62,000 nucleotides of DNA from Mesostigma viride (Eukaryota > Streptophyta > Mesostigmatophyceae > Mesostigmatales > Mesostigmataceae): the NCBI GenBank assembly GCA_009746045.1, contig RPFO01000059.1, positions 1,108,928 through 1,170,927 on the forward strand, read 5' to 3'. Made by a program: the position numbers and the translations under genes. Shown here in pieces: positions 52,253 to 62,000 of this stretch. The first letter of the stretch is position 1. Each line of letters opens with the position of its first letter. The notes under the pieces were generated by a model, which was given only the letters and a program-made list of their open reading frames with translations, was not told where the DNA came from and ran no database searches.

Positions 52253-54320
52253 ATTGTTCTTTCCTTTTTCCTTGCTAAAGTGGATGCCACTTCCCTTTGT
52301 TTTTTGTCCATGTTACCAAGAAAAGTCCTTATTTTAGGACCAGTTTGAATTAAAAAATATATGTGCAAACATCAAATTTCGACCCTGGCATTTTTACCAC
52401 TGACAGATAACACACTTTTTGAATTTTGGACAAAAACCTGGGTTCAAATAATTACATTTAGTGCCTGAATGGACCCTGGCCCATGGCAGGCCTCAAACCG
52501 CGAATTTGGTCAAAATGAGAATTTAGGACCAATAGGACCAATTAGTGTCAACGCATGACCTTGCTATCCACACGGTCCCTTGAGCATCTTACAAGCGCTA
52601 GGGGACCCTACGAGGCCTTGGGATGGCGGGGCAGCGTATAACAAGGCCATACCCTGCTGTGGCTGCCTCTATATATACGCGTGCTTAACGGTGTCACAGA
52701 TGGTGCAGGTAATGCAATATACGGTTGCATGGTTGCTGAGGTTGCCCGGCTTGAACATGGCCCACCCCTTGCGGTAAACTTTCTCTAAGCATATGCCAAA
52801 CCTTCTTTGACATCACGGACATGCTGGCCACCACCCAGCGATGAAAAAACATTGCATTTGCATTGCAACTAACACATGAATGCAGCCAAATCAAGTTACA
52901 GAACAACGTTGTGCTAACATGCAACGCTTTGTGAGTGAATTCAGGGTGCATGTAACACGTAAACCATACTGTATATACTGTCTGAGAACACCCTGAACGA
53001 CTGCAGGCCATAGGACCATGGTTTATAACTAACACATGAGTAAAACTGCTCTTACGCATGTGTGTTTTAGCTGCAGCGGACGACGAAGATAGAGACGTAA
53101 AAAATTGTATGACGTAAACCAACTATGTGTGACAGTTATGTGCACAGAGAGCGTCCCCTCTTTTTAGGCATAGCTGGCTGACTCAAAACACCTCGACAGC
53201 GTTGCCAGTTACACTCATGATCTAGGGCACCCCGGCACGTACCTGCTACTTACGTCGCCTCATTCCAGATGGTTGCAAAAAAGTCGCTGAAATCCGCAGC
53301 GAGGTCAGCTTTCCGAGAGCTGAGCGCACCAAAGCTGGCCAACCGGTTCGAAAATGATATAAACCACGCTTGTGATGCGTTCTAGGTCCAAGAAATACCG
53401 AAAGTGAAGACCTATAAGGTGCGCTCGCTGCCCAGCCTGAACGTCCCTAAAACATGGTCGACAATGGAAATCGGGCAAGAATATCACAGCCCAGGCGCTC
53501 CCATGTCAAATACTCCGTTTCTAAACTCCAGACTATTATCAAAATCGTCCACAAAAATTTCCTGGCTTGATTCGCACCACCATTGCTAATACACTAACAT
53601 GTTTGTGCCAAAATCGACCCTCCGCGAGCAGGCGATCTGCGACCCATTTGTGATGTGCCGCTGTGCTACAGCGCTACACATAAAAACTTGCGCAGAAAAT
53701 TTCACAGCCTTTAAGCATAACTAACGACCTTTCGTTTTTGCTACTGGGCGCCCGAAATGATGAACGCACGTGAAAACGCCGGCCACGATTGTCAGGTCGC
53801 CATATCCACCTCAAATCATTCCCGCACCCACTTTTTCGCTCCAAAATCGTTTATATTTTTGGTCGAGGTACCTACTTTCCCGCCATTATACCCGGTACCC
53901 GGGTACGGAATCCGGGTACCATGTGCCGGTACCACGGGTCGGGTACATCATGCCGGGTACGGTCCACATGGGGTACGGTCCATATAGTGACCCCCCCCCC
54001 CGGTACCTCGGTTATAGTAAATTGGTCCTTAATTTAGGACTTTGTCCTAAATTAAGGACCGTGGTATGGCTAACATTTTTTTGGTCATGCCCCATTTGAC
54101 CTGAATTTATTTTCTTTTTTTACCTGATTTTCTTTTATCCTTGATCTGATTTTATTTTAGTTGTGGTCAGATTTTTATTCGGTCCTTGACCAGATTTTTA
54201 TCTTATCCTTGTTCAGCTTTTTAACTTTTCCTCGTCCAGTGTATTTCTCTCCTCTGACCTCAAAGATCCCACTTTTTCCTCGGTTCAAATCTCTGAGAAC
54301 ATGATCGTTCTTGCGCACAA
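52253..54320. other. Foreign or decayed segment replacing gag-protease-RT start
   Basis: No retroviral-type domain is recognised. A hairpin end gtccttattttaggac occurs near 52,326-52,341 and a double hairpin at 54,024-54,060, which may mark a nested element of about 1.73 kb. 53,870-53,960 is made of ggtac-rich words. 54,090-54,250 is T-rich with repeated 'ttatccttg-tc-gatttt' words. Coding similarity resumes abruptly near 54,312. Confidence 0.55.
54024..54060. repeat. Perfect 17-bp inverted repeat, 3-base loop
   Basis: ggtccttaatttaggac, ttt, gtcctaaattaaggacc. Each arm can itself form a GTCCT/AGGAC hairpin, as in the palindrome at 30,119-30,167. Its inverse resembles the hairpin near 52,326-52,341. 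Confidence 0.9.
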
Positions 54321-57060
54321 GCTTACCTAGACGATATCCTTATTTATTCCCCTGACTTCGAAACCCATCTCGTGGACCTCAAAAAGGTTCTAGATATTAT
54401 GGCCGCTAATTCCTTGTGGGCTAGGCGAGCTAAAGTGCGGTCTGGTCGTAGTGTTCCCTTCCTCGGTCACGTCCTATCTGATAAAGGTGTTGCTACCGAT
54501 CCTGATAAAACAAGGTCCATCCAGGATTGGCCAGTGCCTACGGATGTCAAAAGTGTACGCAGTTTCCTCGGTCTTGCCTCCTATTACCGACGTTTTATTC
54601 CTCGGTTCGCGACTATCGCGGCTCCTATTAACCACCTGCTGAAGAAGGATATTCCTTTTGTTTGGGGCCTTGAGTGCCAACAAGCTTTTACAACCCTCAA
54701 GTCTCTTTTACTCTCGCCTCCGGTCCTCGTCTTGCCCGATACCTCACGACCATTTGTAGTAGCTACTGACGCTAGTAAGGTAGCGATTGGGGGTGTTCTC
54801 CTCCAAGACCAGGGTCATGGTTTGCAACCCATCGAATACATCTCTAGGACTATGTTACCTCTAGGACTATGTTACCTGCTGAACGCAACTACCCAGTTCA
54901 TCAACAAGAGTTATTAGCTGTGGTATATTGCTGTCACTCTTCGGGCAACATTTCCTCAAAGGGGCCCAGTTCGATGTCTGTATCTGCGAACCTTGTGATG
55001 CTGACCCTTACCGGTTGATTATTCAAACCGACCATCGTCCTCTGATTCACCTCCTGTCACAACCTAACCTCACTCCTCGGCAAGCGCGGTGGATGGAATT
55101 CCTTGCGCGATTCGCCCCATTTAAATTGCAATACGTCAAGGGCGTAGATAATATAGTCCCTGATGCTTTATCCCGACGTCCTGACTATTCCTTTTTCGAG
55201 GATCTAGATGTCCTCACTACCACCCTCGTTCCTACTCTTGGTGTTTTCCCCTATGGTGACGTCCCTGATGACGGGCAGTATACCTACCTTTTCCATACCT
55301 CTGTCCGTTTTCCCGATCTCCTCTCCCATGTAGGCCTTTCTCTGCGGTGTGAGGGCACACCTGTCACCTTGGGGGAGGGGGAGGATACTAATAAAATTAT
55401 TTCTTGTCCCCTAAGTCATGTGTCCACTAGGGCTGGGAAGTCGTATGGTAATGTTGTTCCTTCTGGTCCACCCCTCCTTTTCGGTAAAGCTGTGGGTGAC
55501 TTGTTCAAACCCTCTGTAGATACCTCGGTAGCCAATCCTACGTCGGATTTAGAGCGTCTCATCAGTAGATTTACGGCCACTGAGCCGGAAGCCTTGACCG
55601 CAATCTCCTCACACCCTCAAAAATTTGGGAAGTACCCGTGCAAGTTTGTGGGTGGCTTCTTGTATGTGCTGTTAAAGGATGATCCTCCGCAATGGCGTTT
55701 GTATGTTCCTCCGATTTGCCGCTCCTCCTTGTTGTTTGAGTTACATGATCTAGCTGCTCACCAGGGCGGGAAGCGTGTGCGGGATTTGGTAACCCGTTCA
55801 TACTTCTGGCCCTCCCTCCTCAGTGATGTGGATGAATATGTTAGGACATGTCAGTCATGCCAGGAAATGAAACCTAGTAATGTGGGTCAGATAGCAGAAC
55901 CTCGTACCCTCCCTGATCCTATAATGCCTTGGGATTCCATTATGATGGATTTTGTGGGTCCCTTTAAAAAGAATCCCAAAGGCAATGCGCAGATCCTCGT
56001 GTTTGTAGACCGCCTTACTAGACGTTGTCATCTTGTCCCTTGTCCCTTGGAGCTTACTGCTCGTGACTGTGCCCAGCTGTACCTTCAGAATGTTTATCGT
56101 TACCATGGGTTGAGCAGGCAGTTTATCTCTGATAAGGACAAGTTGTTTACCTCAGACTTTTGGACAGAGTTCTTTGCTGCTATTGGTACTAAAGTGACGT
56201 TTGGCACTGCGTACCATTCCTCCTCCTCACACCTAGTAGAGCGTTTAAATAGAGTGGTAGAAGAAGCCCTCAGACATTATGTAAATGGGTCTGGTAGTGA
56301 CTGGGAAGATTACCTATGTTTGGTTGAATTTTCTTTGAACAACTGTCCTCAAGCTGCGCATGGATTGACCCCTTTCTTCCTTGACACTGGTCGTCAACCC
56401 TTAACCCCCACCTCTCTTTTAGCTAGTCCTCTCCGTGATAAGGATACTGTGTCTCGTGAAACGATTGCTGGTGTTCATGAATTGCTGTCTAAGATGAAAA
56501 ACGCTCATGACCAGGCCATCGCAGGATACCACAAGGCACAGGCCAAATACTTAGATAGGCTGCGTTCCTCTCTGGATAGAAGGGCCCCAGAGATAGAAGT
56601 AGGCGACCTCGTATTGGTAGAAGGCCCTCGTGTGGGGCGCTTCGCCCATAAGTTTGAGGCGGAGCTGAAGGTGAAGCTTAGGCCCGCTTTCCTTGGCCCT
56701 TTCCGTGTGCTTTCTAGAGTAGGCAATTTCCTCTATGAAATAGATATTCCCTCCTCTTGGCAGACCCACTCTCGCTCTTTCCATAGGAGTCAGCTCAAAC
56801 TGTATCATCAGAGTACGTTTGCTGGTAGAGAGTTAGCTCCTGCTCCCTTGGAACATAACCCTGACACTGGTGAAGTAGAGGATGAGGTAGAGAGTATCGT
56901 GGCCCACAGAGATGTAAAAAGGGGCCGCGGTACTCAACGCCAGTACAAGGTTAAGTGGTTGTATGCCCGTGGGGAGGTAGATAGAGTATGGTACTCCGAG
57001 TCGGAGTTAGATGGGTGTAGTCGCCTCTTGAGGGAGTACAAAAACCTGCACCATCTCTAG
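54312..57060 (+). pseudogene. gypsy pol, 3' part: RT end, RNase H, integrase, chromodomain
   Basis: Starts in the catalytic AYLDDILIYS (54,321-54,350) and continues through FLGHVLSDKGV, SFLGLASYYRRFIPRF and the RNase H start FVVATDASKVAIGGVLLQDQ. A 17-bp tandem duplication (54,844-54,860 / 54,861-54,877) breaks the frame, and a second shift lies near 54,920-54,945. From 54,928 the frame is open for 710 codons: RNase H DHRPL, the integrase zinc module (H-H-C-C, HDLAAHQGG to CQSCQEMK, about 55,744-55,872), and the DDE core with MMDFVGP, FISDKDKLF and VERLNR (about 55,943-56,255). The C-terminal chromodomain has VESIVAHRDVKRG and YKVKWLY (about 56,890-56,975). The integrase triad residues are present, but the RT N-terminal half, including fingers and the first catalytic Asp, is missing. 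Integrase itself could only be made if translation reached this frame. Confidence 0.93.
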
Positions 57061-57135
57061 TTGTTTGTCCTCCTTGCCTTATGTTCTTCCTTTTGTGTAT
57101 GGGGCGGATGGTTGTCCCCCCCCTCCACAGCCTTC

Positions 57136-57636
57136 ATGGCGACGCTTACTCCTCACGAGGAGCGCCTGGCTGCTCCTCCGTCTCCAGATCCTCAGTTATT
57201 CCACGAGGTGCTCCCAGGCCGATGGGTCTCGCGGAGCTGCTTCCCGGGCGGCCGCGTGCATGCGGCCCTCACGCCTGACCGAGCGGCCTTAGTCCGGACA
57301 GCGCTGTGCGGTATTTCGTGGCATGCCTCCGACCCTCTGGGCCAACATCTAGCTGTGCATAGCTTCGATGACGCTGGCCGTTGTGTCCTCGGGTGTGGCT
57401 CACGCTGTCCTGCGCTTGCACAGATAGAGGCCGTGCTGCAGGGCCCGCGCATTTTTTCATACCTATCGACTCCGGATGGGCGTGCGCGCATTAGGGATAT
57501 TTTTCCCTGGCTTCCGGCTGAGGGGGATGCGGAGCTCGATGAGTTCCCTTGTGACCTCGTGAGGGCTGTTGAATTCATGGAGCGTGAAGATGAGGCAACC
57601 TCAGCTCCACCAGCCGTGGCTGCGCGGAGGTTCTAG
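57136..57636 (+). CDS. Unknown accessory ORF 1 of the LTR element
   Basis: 166 aa from ATG 57,136, 75 bases after the pol stop; the frame is open from 57,061. It starts MATLTPHEERLAAPP and includes RWVSRSCFPGGRVHAALTPD and DAGRCVLGCGSRCPALAQIE, with a Cys pair pattern (CVLGCGSRC) and an acidic end. No family is recognised and no signal peptide or membrane helix is evident, so it is not an obvious envelope gene. GC content is higher than in pol. It lies between pol and the 3' LTR, where some gypsy elements carry extra genes. Confidence 0.5.
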   Translation: MATLTPHEERLAAPPSPDPQLFHEVLPGRWVSRSCFPGGRVHAALTPDRAALVRTALCGISWHASDPLGQHLAVHSFDDAGRCVLGCGSRCPALAQIEAVLQGPRIFSYLSTPDGRARIRDIFPWLPAEGDAELDEFPCDLVRAVEFMEREDEATSAPPAVAARRF

Positions 57637-57705
57637 CTTCCATGCCCCTCACGGATCTTCCTCCGGACCTCGGGCGGCCGGGTTCCTCTGGTCCAGGGTC
57701 GTCGG

Positions 57706-57960
57706 TGACGGTCTCCTCGGTCGGCAGAGCCCTTCGTGCGACAGTTTCAGTGTGGGTTCCTTGACTGGGCCCGTGGACAGGTGGTCCTGACACAGCATCG
57801 TTACTACTGGGCTTTCCTCGGCATGTATCCTGATGGCGTCTGGGAGGATGTGTTCCTCCATGTAGACAGGCATGATAACCCTGCTGATGTTGCTCATCAC
57901 CGGGCGTACCTGGATGTGCTTTTGGCCACCCGTGGTACTTTTCAGGCTACTGGTGTGTAG
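57706..57960 (+). CDS. Unknown accessory ORF 2 of the LTR element (start unclear)
   Basis: The open frame reads FVRQFQCGFLDWARGQVVLT, HRYYWAFLGMYPDGVWEDVF and ends GTFQATGV with TAG at 57,958-57,960. No ATG opens it before the internal Met in LGMYPDG. An ATG at 57,641 in another frame (MPLTDLPPDLGRPG) could be its true start if one base was gained or lost near 57,730. No family is recognised. Could be a second product or the 3' end of a split ORF. Confidence 0.35.
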
Positions 57961-58320
57961 ACAGAGGGCTCTAGGCCCGACCTGAGGGTGTTGTCCCTCC
58001 GGTATATAGAGTCGCCCTCATATTCTGGCCAGTTGATTGGTCGTTCTTGGTCCTTGGTACTGATTTGTTTACTCTGTGTGTCCTGCCCAGTGCCGTCCCC
58101 CCCGGCAAGGACTCTGTTCCAGGCAGTTAGGGGAACCTCCCACCAGGCTTGGTGCTGGCTAACCCTACACCACCCGGCGTGGTGGTGGAGACCGAGTTAA
58201 CATGTTGGTGCTTTGTACCTTGGATGGCCTGTCGATTGTGTTAGGCTTTGTTGGGTGCTTTAGATCCTCCTTCTCCTTTGGTTTCCTCCGTGTACGTAGG
58301 GCGAGGGCTCCCTACCTTTG
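57961..58320 (+). other. Untranslated 3' end of the LTR element
   Basis: No ORF is supported. The last 78 bases recur inside the 5' LTR array. Confidence 0.6.
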
Positions 58321-58332
58321 TGTGGGGGGAGG
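58321..58332 (+). other. Polypurine tract
   Basis: tgtggggggagg ends exactly at the first base of the 3' LTR, the expected place for plus-strand priming. The same tract precedes each LTR copy in the 5' array (gtgggggggagg). Confidence 0.85.
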
Positions 58333-58905
58333 TGTTACGTCGCGTAACTTTTGTTGTTGTTACGGACGTAAATTAGGTGCTTTGTGCCTCAGCCATTTCG
58401 AGACAGTCCGTTGACTTTCCTAAGCTTACGTGTAGTTAGGACCTTTTTGGCCGGTTGGTACCGGGCCTTGTGACGTGGCAATCGTACAGTATGGTGGCTT
58501 GGTGCAGTCGCGCCGCGCTGCGTACTTTAGTAGTGGTCCTTTATCCTCCGTTTGAACCTTGTGGACATGCGTTGGTCCTGTAGGCGAGGGTCGGTGTCGG
58601 CCCGAGCATACACGCATGTCGGCGATCATTTATGCAGCGGTTGTCCTTCGTGAATCGCACTCGGCGTGTATTATGGAATTGTAATACATCGTTTTGGGTC
58701 GTGAATTTACCAGTGTTTACTTCGTAGTGTCCCGGCATTATTGGGTATATGGCGTACAGTAACCGCATGTATCGGAATGCATTGAGAGCAGAGTCGTCGC
58801 GTCCTAGGTCTTATAGCCAATACAGCTCCTCATCGCTAGGTACCCTCACTAGTTTAGGTAAGGTTAGGCGCGGGGTTTGGGATCGAGTAGAGCCTGGGCG
58901 TAACA
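58333..58905 (+). repeat. 3' LTR, 573 bp
   Basis: Same length and ends as 50,712-51,284. The one difference noticed is ttaggtgcttt here against ttaggtccttt there. Confidence 0.97.
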
Positions 58906-58910
58906 CCACG
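58906..58910. other. Target-site duplication, right copy (CCACG)
   Basis: Matches 49,289-49,293. Confidence 0.9.
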
Positions 58911-59140
58911 GCCCACTAGCCACGGGCAACGTGCCACGGCCACCGGGCCATGAACGACGCGACGAGCCACAACTTAGATAGCAGCTGGACTTGAATAGGA
59001 GTCTCTAATAGGAGAGTCTAAATTAATGGGGGGCTTAGCCCCCACCGGGTGTACTTGTTCACAACACAGTCTTAGAAAAGATGCAAACCTGCTCAGGCTG
59101 TGCATCGGCATGTGCACACGTTAGGTAAGATGTATCATCA

Positions 59141-61939
59141 TCAGTATTCCCCAAGCCGTGCTGTGGCAAATACATCCTTGATGCCTGCAGGGATGGTGTC
59201 ATCCAGGATGGCGTTGATGGCTGCGGATGCTACTGTGTCCACATGCAGCGGTGGTGCTAGCAGCGGTCCGGCCAATGGGATGGACGATACAATGGAGGAG
59301 ACAGCGCTGCACCGCAGAACCTGCAAGCCCCCGCAATCAAATAAACCAGTTCAACACCATCCAGACCATGTTGTAAAAGAAGTCCCGGTGTAAGAGTCCC
59401 GGTGTAAGTCCTGGTGTAGAGAAGTCCTGGTGTAGAGAAGTCCCGGTGTAGAGAAGTCCCGGTGTTAGAGTCCCGGTGTAGAGAAGTCCCGGTGTTAGAG
59501 TCCCGGGCATGAAGACACAACAAAATTCCGTGTGATGTCCAGCATAAAGACGATGGACACGCCAAAGGATAGGAATGATGCCCACCATTAACGTGCATCA
59601 AGGCAGCCTAGTTGAACCCAAACGTTCACAAGCTCATCTACACATGACATACCCCTCGCGTTATCTTGGTCCACCCATTCTGCCCCGCATGCGAACAATG
59701 CCAGACTAGGTGACCGCCCCTGCGACGCTCCGCCAAAGGCAGGCATCACCCCTCAGCGACACCAGAAATAGCCCCGGTGAGGATAGCGGGCACCCTGTCC
59801 AAGCAGAGGCTCGCGCCTCCTGGCGTTCATCCCACCAACCCCCCCCCACTAGATGATGAATAAACCAGCCAGCATGCTCTGCATGCTGTCCATGAATGTG
59901 TCCGTGCACACGGGAACAACACCAAAGTGTACTCGATTCAATGCCGCGGTTCCACTGCTCATGCCACGCAAGCACCCTCCACCCACCGTCTCAATGGGGG
60001 TGAACACCAGCGAGAGGGGCACGTTGATGCCTCCAACGGCACGCGTCCCATGGATCATGGCAGGCCGAAGGATGACGCCTGCGTGCGCACGGAACAACCC
60101 AAAATATATTCAGCAAGGTGTATCATGAGGTCCAAATATATTCAGCAAGGTGTATCATGTGGTCCAAAATATATTCAGCAAGGTGTATAGTGTGGTCCAA
60201 AATATATTCAGCAAGGTGTATCACGTGGTCCAAAATATATTCAGCAAGGTGTATCATGTGGTCCAAAATATATTCAGCAAGGTGTATCATGTGGTCCAAA
60301 ATATATTCAGCAAGGTGTATCATGTGGTCCAAAATATATTCAGCAAGGTGTATCATGTGGTCCAAAATATATTCAGCAAGGTGTATCATGTGGTCCAAAA
60401 TATATTCAGCAAGGTGTATAGTGTGAACCAAAACATACTCAGCGGAGCATTCCCTCGTCTGTCTGACGAGGAACGAGAAGCAATGCGTGGAAATATTGAG
60501 ACCGGGGCGTAACTTCCCAACATCGCCAGATCAACCTTCAACAAAGGGTGCATGCATGCTAGGTAGGGAGGTACACGGGCCACAATAGCAGGAAACGCGA
60601 GCCCCCGGTGCACAGCCTTGTGGATACTCGGCGGCCTTTCCAGCCCGCAGAGCGTGACCGCCAGGTGGCCCATGCAAGCTAGCGCTACCCAAAGGCAGCG
60701 ATGCGGCCTTTGATGTGGTTGCTTGCGAGATGAACCGCATCAACCACTGCCACGCGCTATAGCGTATCATACAAGTATGGCGCGTGCCATCGCGTGGCGT
60801 GCGGTGCGTCCGAGGGATATCAAACTGCTCCCCGCTCCATCAGCATTACAGCACAGCTGTCCCATACCCCAGGGAGTACAGCCTTAAGAGTCAAGCCGAT
60901 AGAACCGGCCACCGAGACAAAACGGGCCGGGTTGCTCTTCCCGACCGAGCTGCCCGCAGCTTCTCTGATAGTCTACGAGAGCAGAACGTGAGCACTCCAG
61001 CGGAAGTGTTAAATCGTCCACTGCCACGTCGCTAAGTCCATCACTTAGCCCCCCATTTTCCTGATTTTCCACCACCACTAGAACTGCTGTGCTGCGAAAA
61101 CGCACCCACGGCATGCTATATAACGAGGGCAAGCAAGAAATGCCGTGTTCGCTTACTGCTATGGAAAGAAACACAAATGTGAAGCAGAGCTAGGGTTCCA
61201 GCGGCACATGCACGCGTATGTGCAAAGGGGCTTTGCGTGCACGTTTGCATGTCCATATGGGCTGAACCATGGCGATTAACCATGCACGCACCTCCATTTG
61301 GAAAAAGTTCTTGAACCGCAGCTTCTGCTTTCCTCTGCAATGGGCAGGCCAGGTTGATAGCGTCCAGGTCAGACGTTCCGAGAGACATCCGCGTTGAAAA
61401 TTCAGGTCCCCACTTGATCAGTCAACACAACACAAAAGACAGGGTTCCGTAAGATGTAAGCCTGAGCCAAACAAGACAGGAGGAAGAGGCTTTTCAGCCC
61501 CGCAGAAGGCGGGCAGCCAACAGAAGAGAAGGCATGGATGCCGTGGAGTAATCCACCTGGTCGCAGCCAGTGAGCAAACTCTGCTCGCGGCACGAAGCGC
61601 ACACAACTGATCTAATTTCTGAGTCCAAGTGACCGAATGAGACGTGGAGCAAAGGGTGCTCAGTGCCTGACACCTGACATGGTGTGGCATCAGCAGTGAA
61701 GGGGCCGGGTGACCCTTTCATATTCCAAGTTCCACGCGCCAACGCCACTAATAGAATGTAGAGAAGGGTTCGTCGAAGTCAAATCATCCAAAAACAATCA
61801 CCTTAACAAGGAAAATTGTTTCCAAACATGGAACGGAGCACCACAAACTCCCTTGCTCATCTTCCCAGCACCCTGCGCGCGAGGTGCTCACAATCTGTGC
61901 ACGTCTGGCACTAGCCTGGCTGATTGGGCCACCACATCC
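59141..61939 (-). CDS. NAD(P)-binding atypical SDR (epimerase-like), 3' exons; gene continues past the right edge
   Basis: Exons supported on the - strand: 61,334-61,292 (RKAEAAVQELFPNG), 60,078-59,987 and 59,320-59,141 (TGA). The middle exon reads VILRPAMIHGTRAVGGINVP, then SLVFTPIETV across the junction. The last exon has SIPLAGPLLAPPLHVDTVAS and AAINAILDD. Phases (1, 0) fit and introns are GT-AG. This is the C-terminal half of the plant and algal NAD-dependent epimerase/dehydratase-like family related to mitochondrial NDUFA9/Coq11-type proteins: the K-x-x-x-E helix, then 'ILRPxxIxGTR', then 'PPxHVDxVA'. A further exon at 61,939-61,892 (DVVAQSARLVPDVHR) is likely, since it matches the segment before the active-site strand. 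The exon joining it to 61,334 is uncertain; a candidate (GVGAWNLEYE) lies near 61,740-61,710. The Rossmann N-terminus is outside the window. Substrate unknown. Confidence 0.8.
59380..59508. repeat. Minisatellite (agtcccggtgtagaga, about 16 bp) in the last SDR intron
   Basis: About seven imperfect units of agtcccggtgta/ttaga with gag/gaga spacers, starting some 60 bases upstream (on the gene's strand) of the acceptor at 59,321. Confidence 0.9.
60101..60430. repeat. 33-bp minisatellite, about 10 copies, in an SDR intron
   Basis: Unit ccaaaatatattcagcaagg plus tgtatcatgtggt, spacing 33 (first step 32), copies nearly identical. It starts about 20 bases upstream (on the gene's - strand) of the acceptor at 60,079-60,081. 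The 102-120 aa ORFs through it on both strands are artefacts. Confidence 0.95.
60431..61291. other. Rest of the SDR intron
   Basis: No coding similarity or repeat is recognised. Confidence 0.5.
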
Positions 61940-62000
61940 CTATACACAAATGGCAGGACGCGTCCATGGCCAACTGTGCAGGGCTGCTGTCACAGAGAAC

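Larger units (their letters stand above)
49294..58905 (+). mobile_element. Ty3/gypsy chromodomain LTR retrotransposon with tandem 5' LTR array
   Basis: A 9,612-bp insertion bounded by CCACG duplications. It starts TGTTACG and ends CGTAACA. Order: two partial LTR units, one complete 573-bp LTR (50,712-51,284), a candidate primer-binding site, a viroplasmin-domain ORF (51,812-52,252), about 2 kb of foreign or decayed sequence, the 3' half of pol (from the YLDD motif to a chromodomain, with frameshifts), two unknown ORFs, a polypurine tract and the 573-bp 3' LTR (58,333-58,905). The complete LTRs differ at only about one base by eye, so the insertion is young, yet gag, protease and the 5' half of the reverse transcriptase are not recognisable. 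It must depend on a helper element. Confidence 0.92.

Noticed and set aside
60118-60512. Repeat ORFs on both strands (YSARCIMWSKI, HLAEYILDHMI) and a CRISPR-like look
   Set aside because: Direct 33-bp tandem repeat without unique spacers, in a eukaryotic intron; neither a CRISPR nor a gene.

Overview
The window looks like nuclear DNA of a eukaryote from the green lineage, most likely an alga. Three protein-coding genes are split by many GT-AG introns of about 180 to 2,630 bases. One encodes a plant-type WSD wax ester synthase/diacylglycerol acyltransferase. TTTAGGG-like (plant telomere type) units lie in one intron. The rest is dominated by retrotransposons and simple repeats. I saw no bacterial operons, rRNA, tRNA or CRISPR. 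Species cannot be fixed from sequence alone.

Layout. 1-4,320: remains of two LINE retrotransposons (a reverse-transcriptase fragment on +, an L1-type ORF1 fragment on -). 5,354-12,964 (-): an apparently intact seven-exon WSD gene, 541 aa by my splice model. About 13,560-20,570 (+): a well-preserved LINE with two short overlapping 5' ORFs and an intact 1,468-aa endonuclease/reverse transcriptase ORF2. 20,674-21,087: a 207-bp tandem duplication. 21,989-32,445 (+): a nine-exon gene for a DUF1295/steroid 5-alpha-reductase-like membrane protein, 260 aa, with introns full of minisatellites and mobile-element pieces. 33,720-38,210: two more LINE ORF1 relics. 38,573-39,833: an internally deleted, frameshifted piggyBac transposase relic. 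40,260-48,900: gene-poor repeat land, with hairpin-ended elements, a 1.7-kb element with terminal inverted repeats, and a 550-bp TGGG array next to a GA array. 49,294-58,905: a Ty3/gypsy chromodomain retrotransposon with 573-bp LTRs and a CCACG target-site duplication. It has an unusual tandem LTR array at its 5' end, a viroplasmin-domain ORF in place of a recognisable gag, a lost 5' half of pol, and two unknown ORFs after integrase. 59,141-61,939 (-): the 3' exons of an NAD(P)-binding atypical SDR (epimerase-like) gene that runs off the right edge.

The three host genes are not an obvious pathway, although WSD and DUF1295 proteins both act on lipids in membranes. The most distinctive theme is that tandem repeats in introns begin at, and duplicate, the 5' splice site. 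This is seen at four introns in two genes. In one case twelve 33-bp units keep the reading frame, so thirteen alternative donors could give a protein with 0 to 12 extra 11-residue repeats. The other standout is the LTR-PPT-LTR array of the gypsy element, enclosed by a single target-site duplication.
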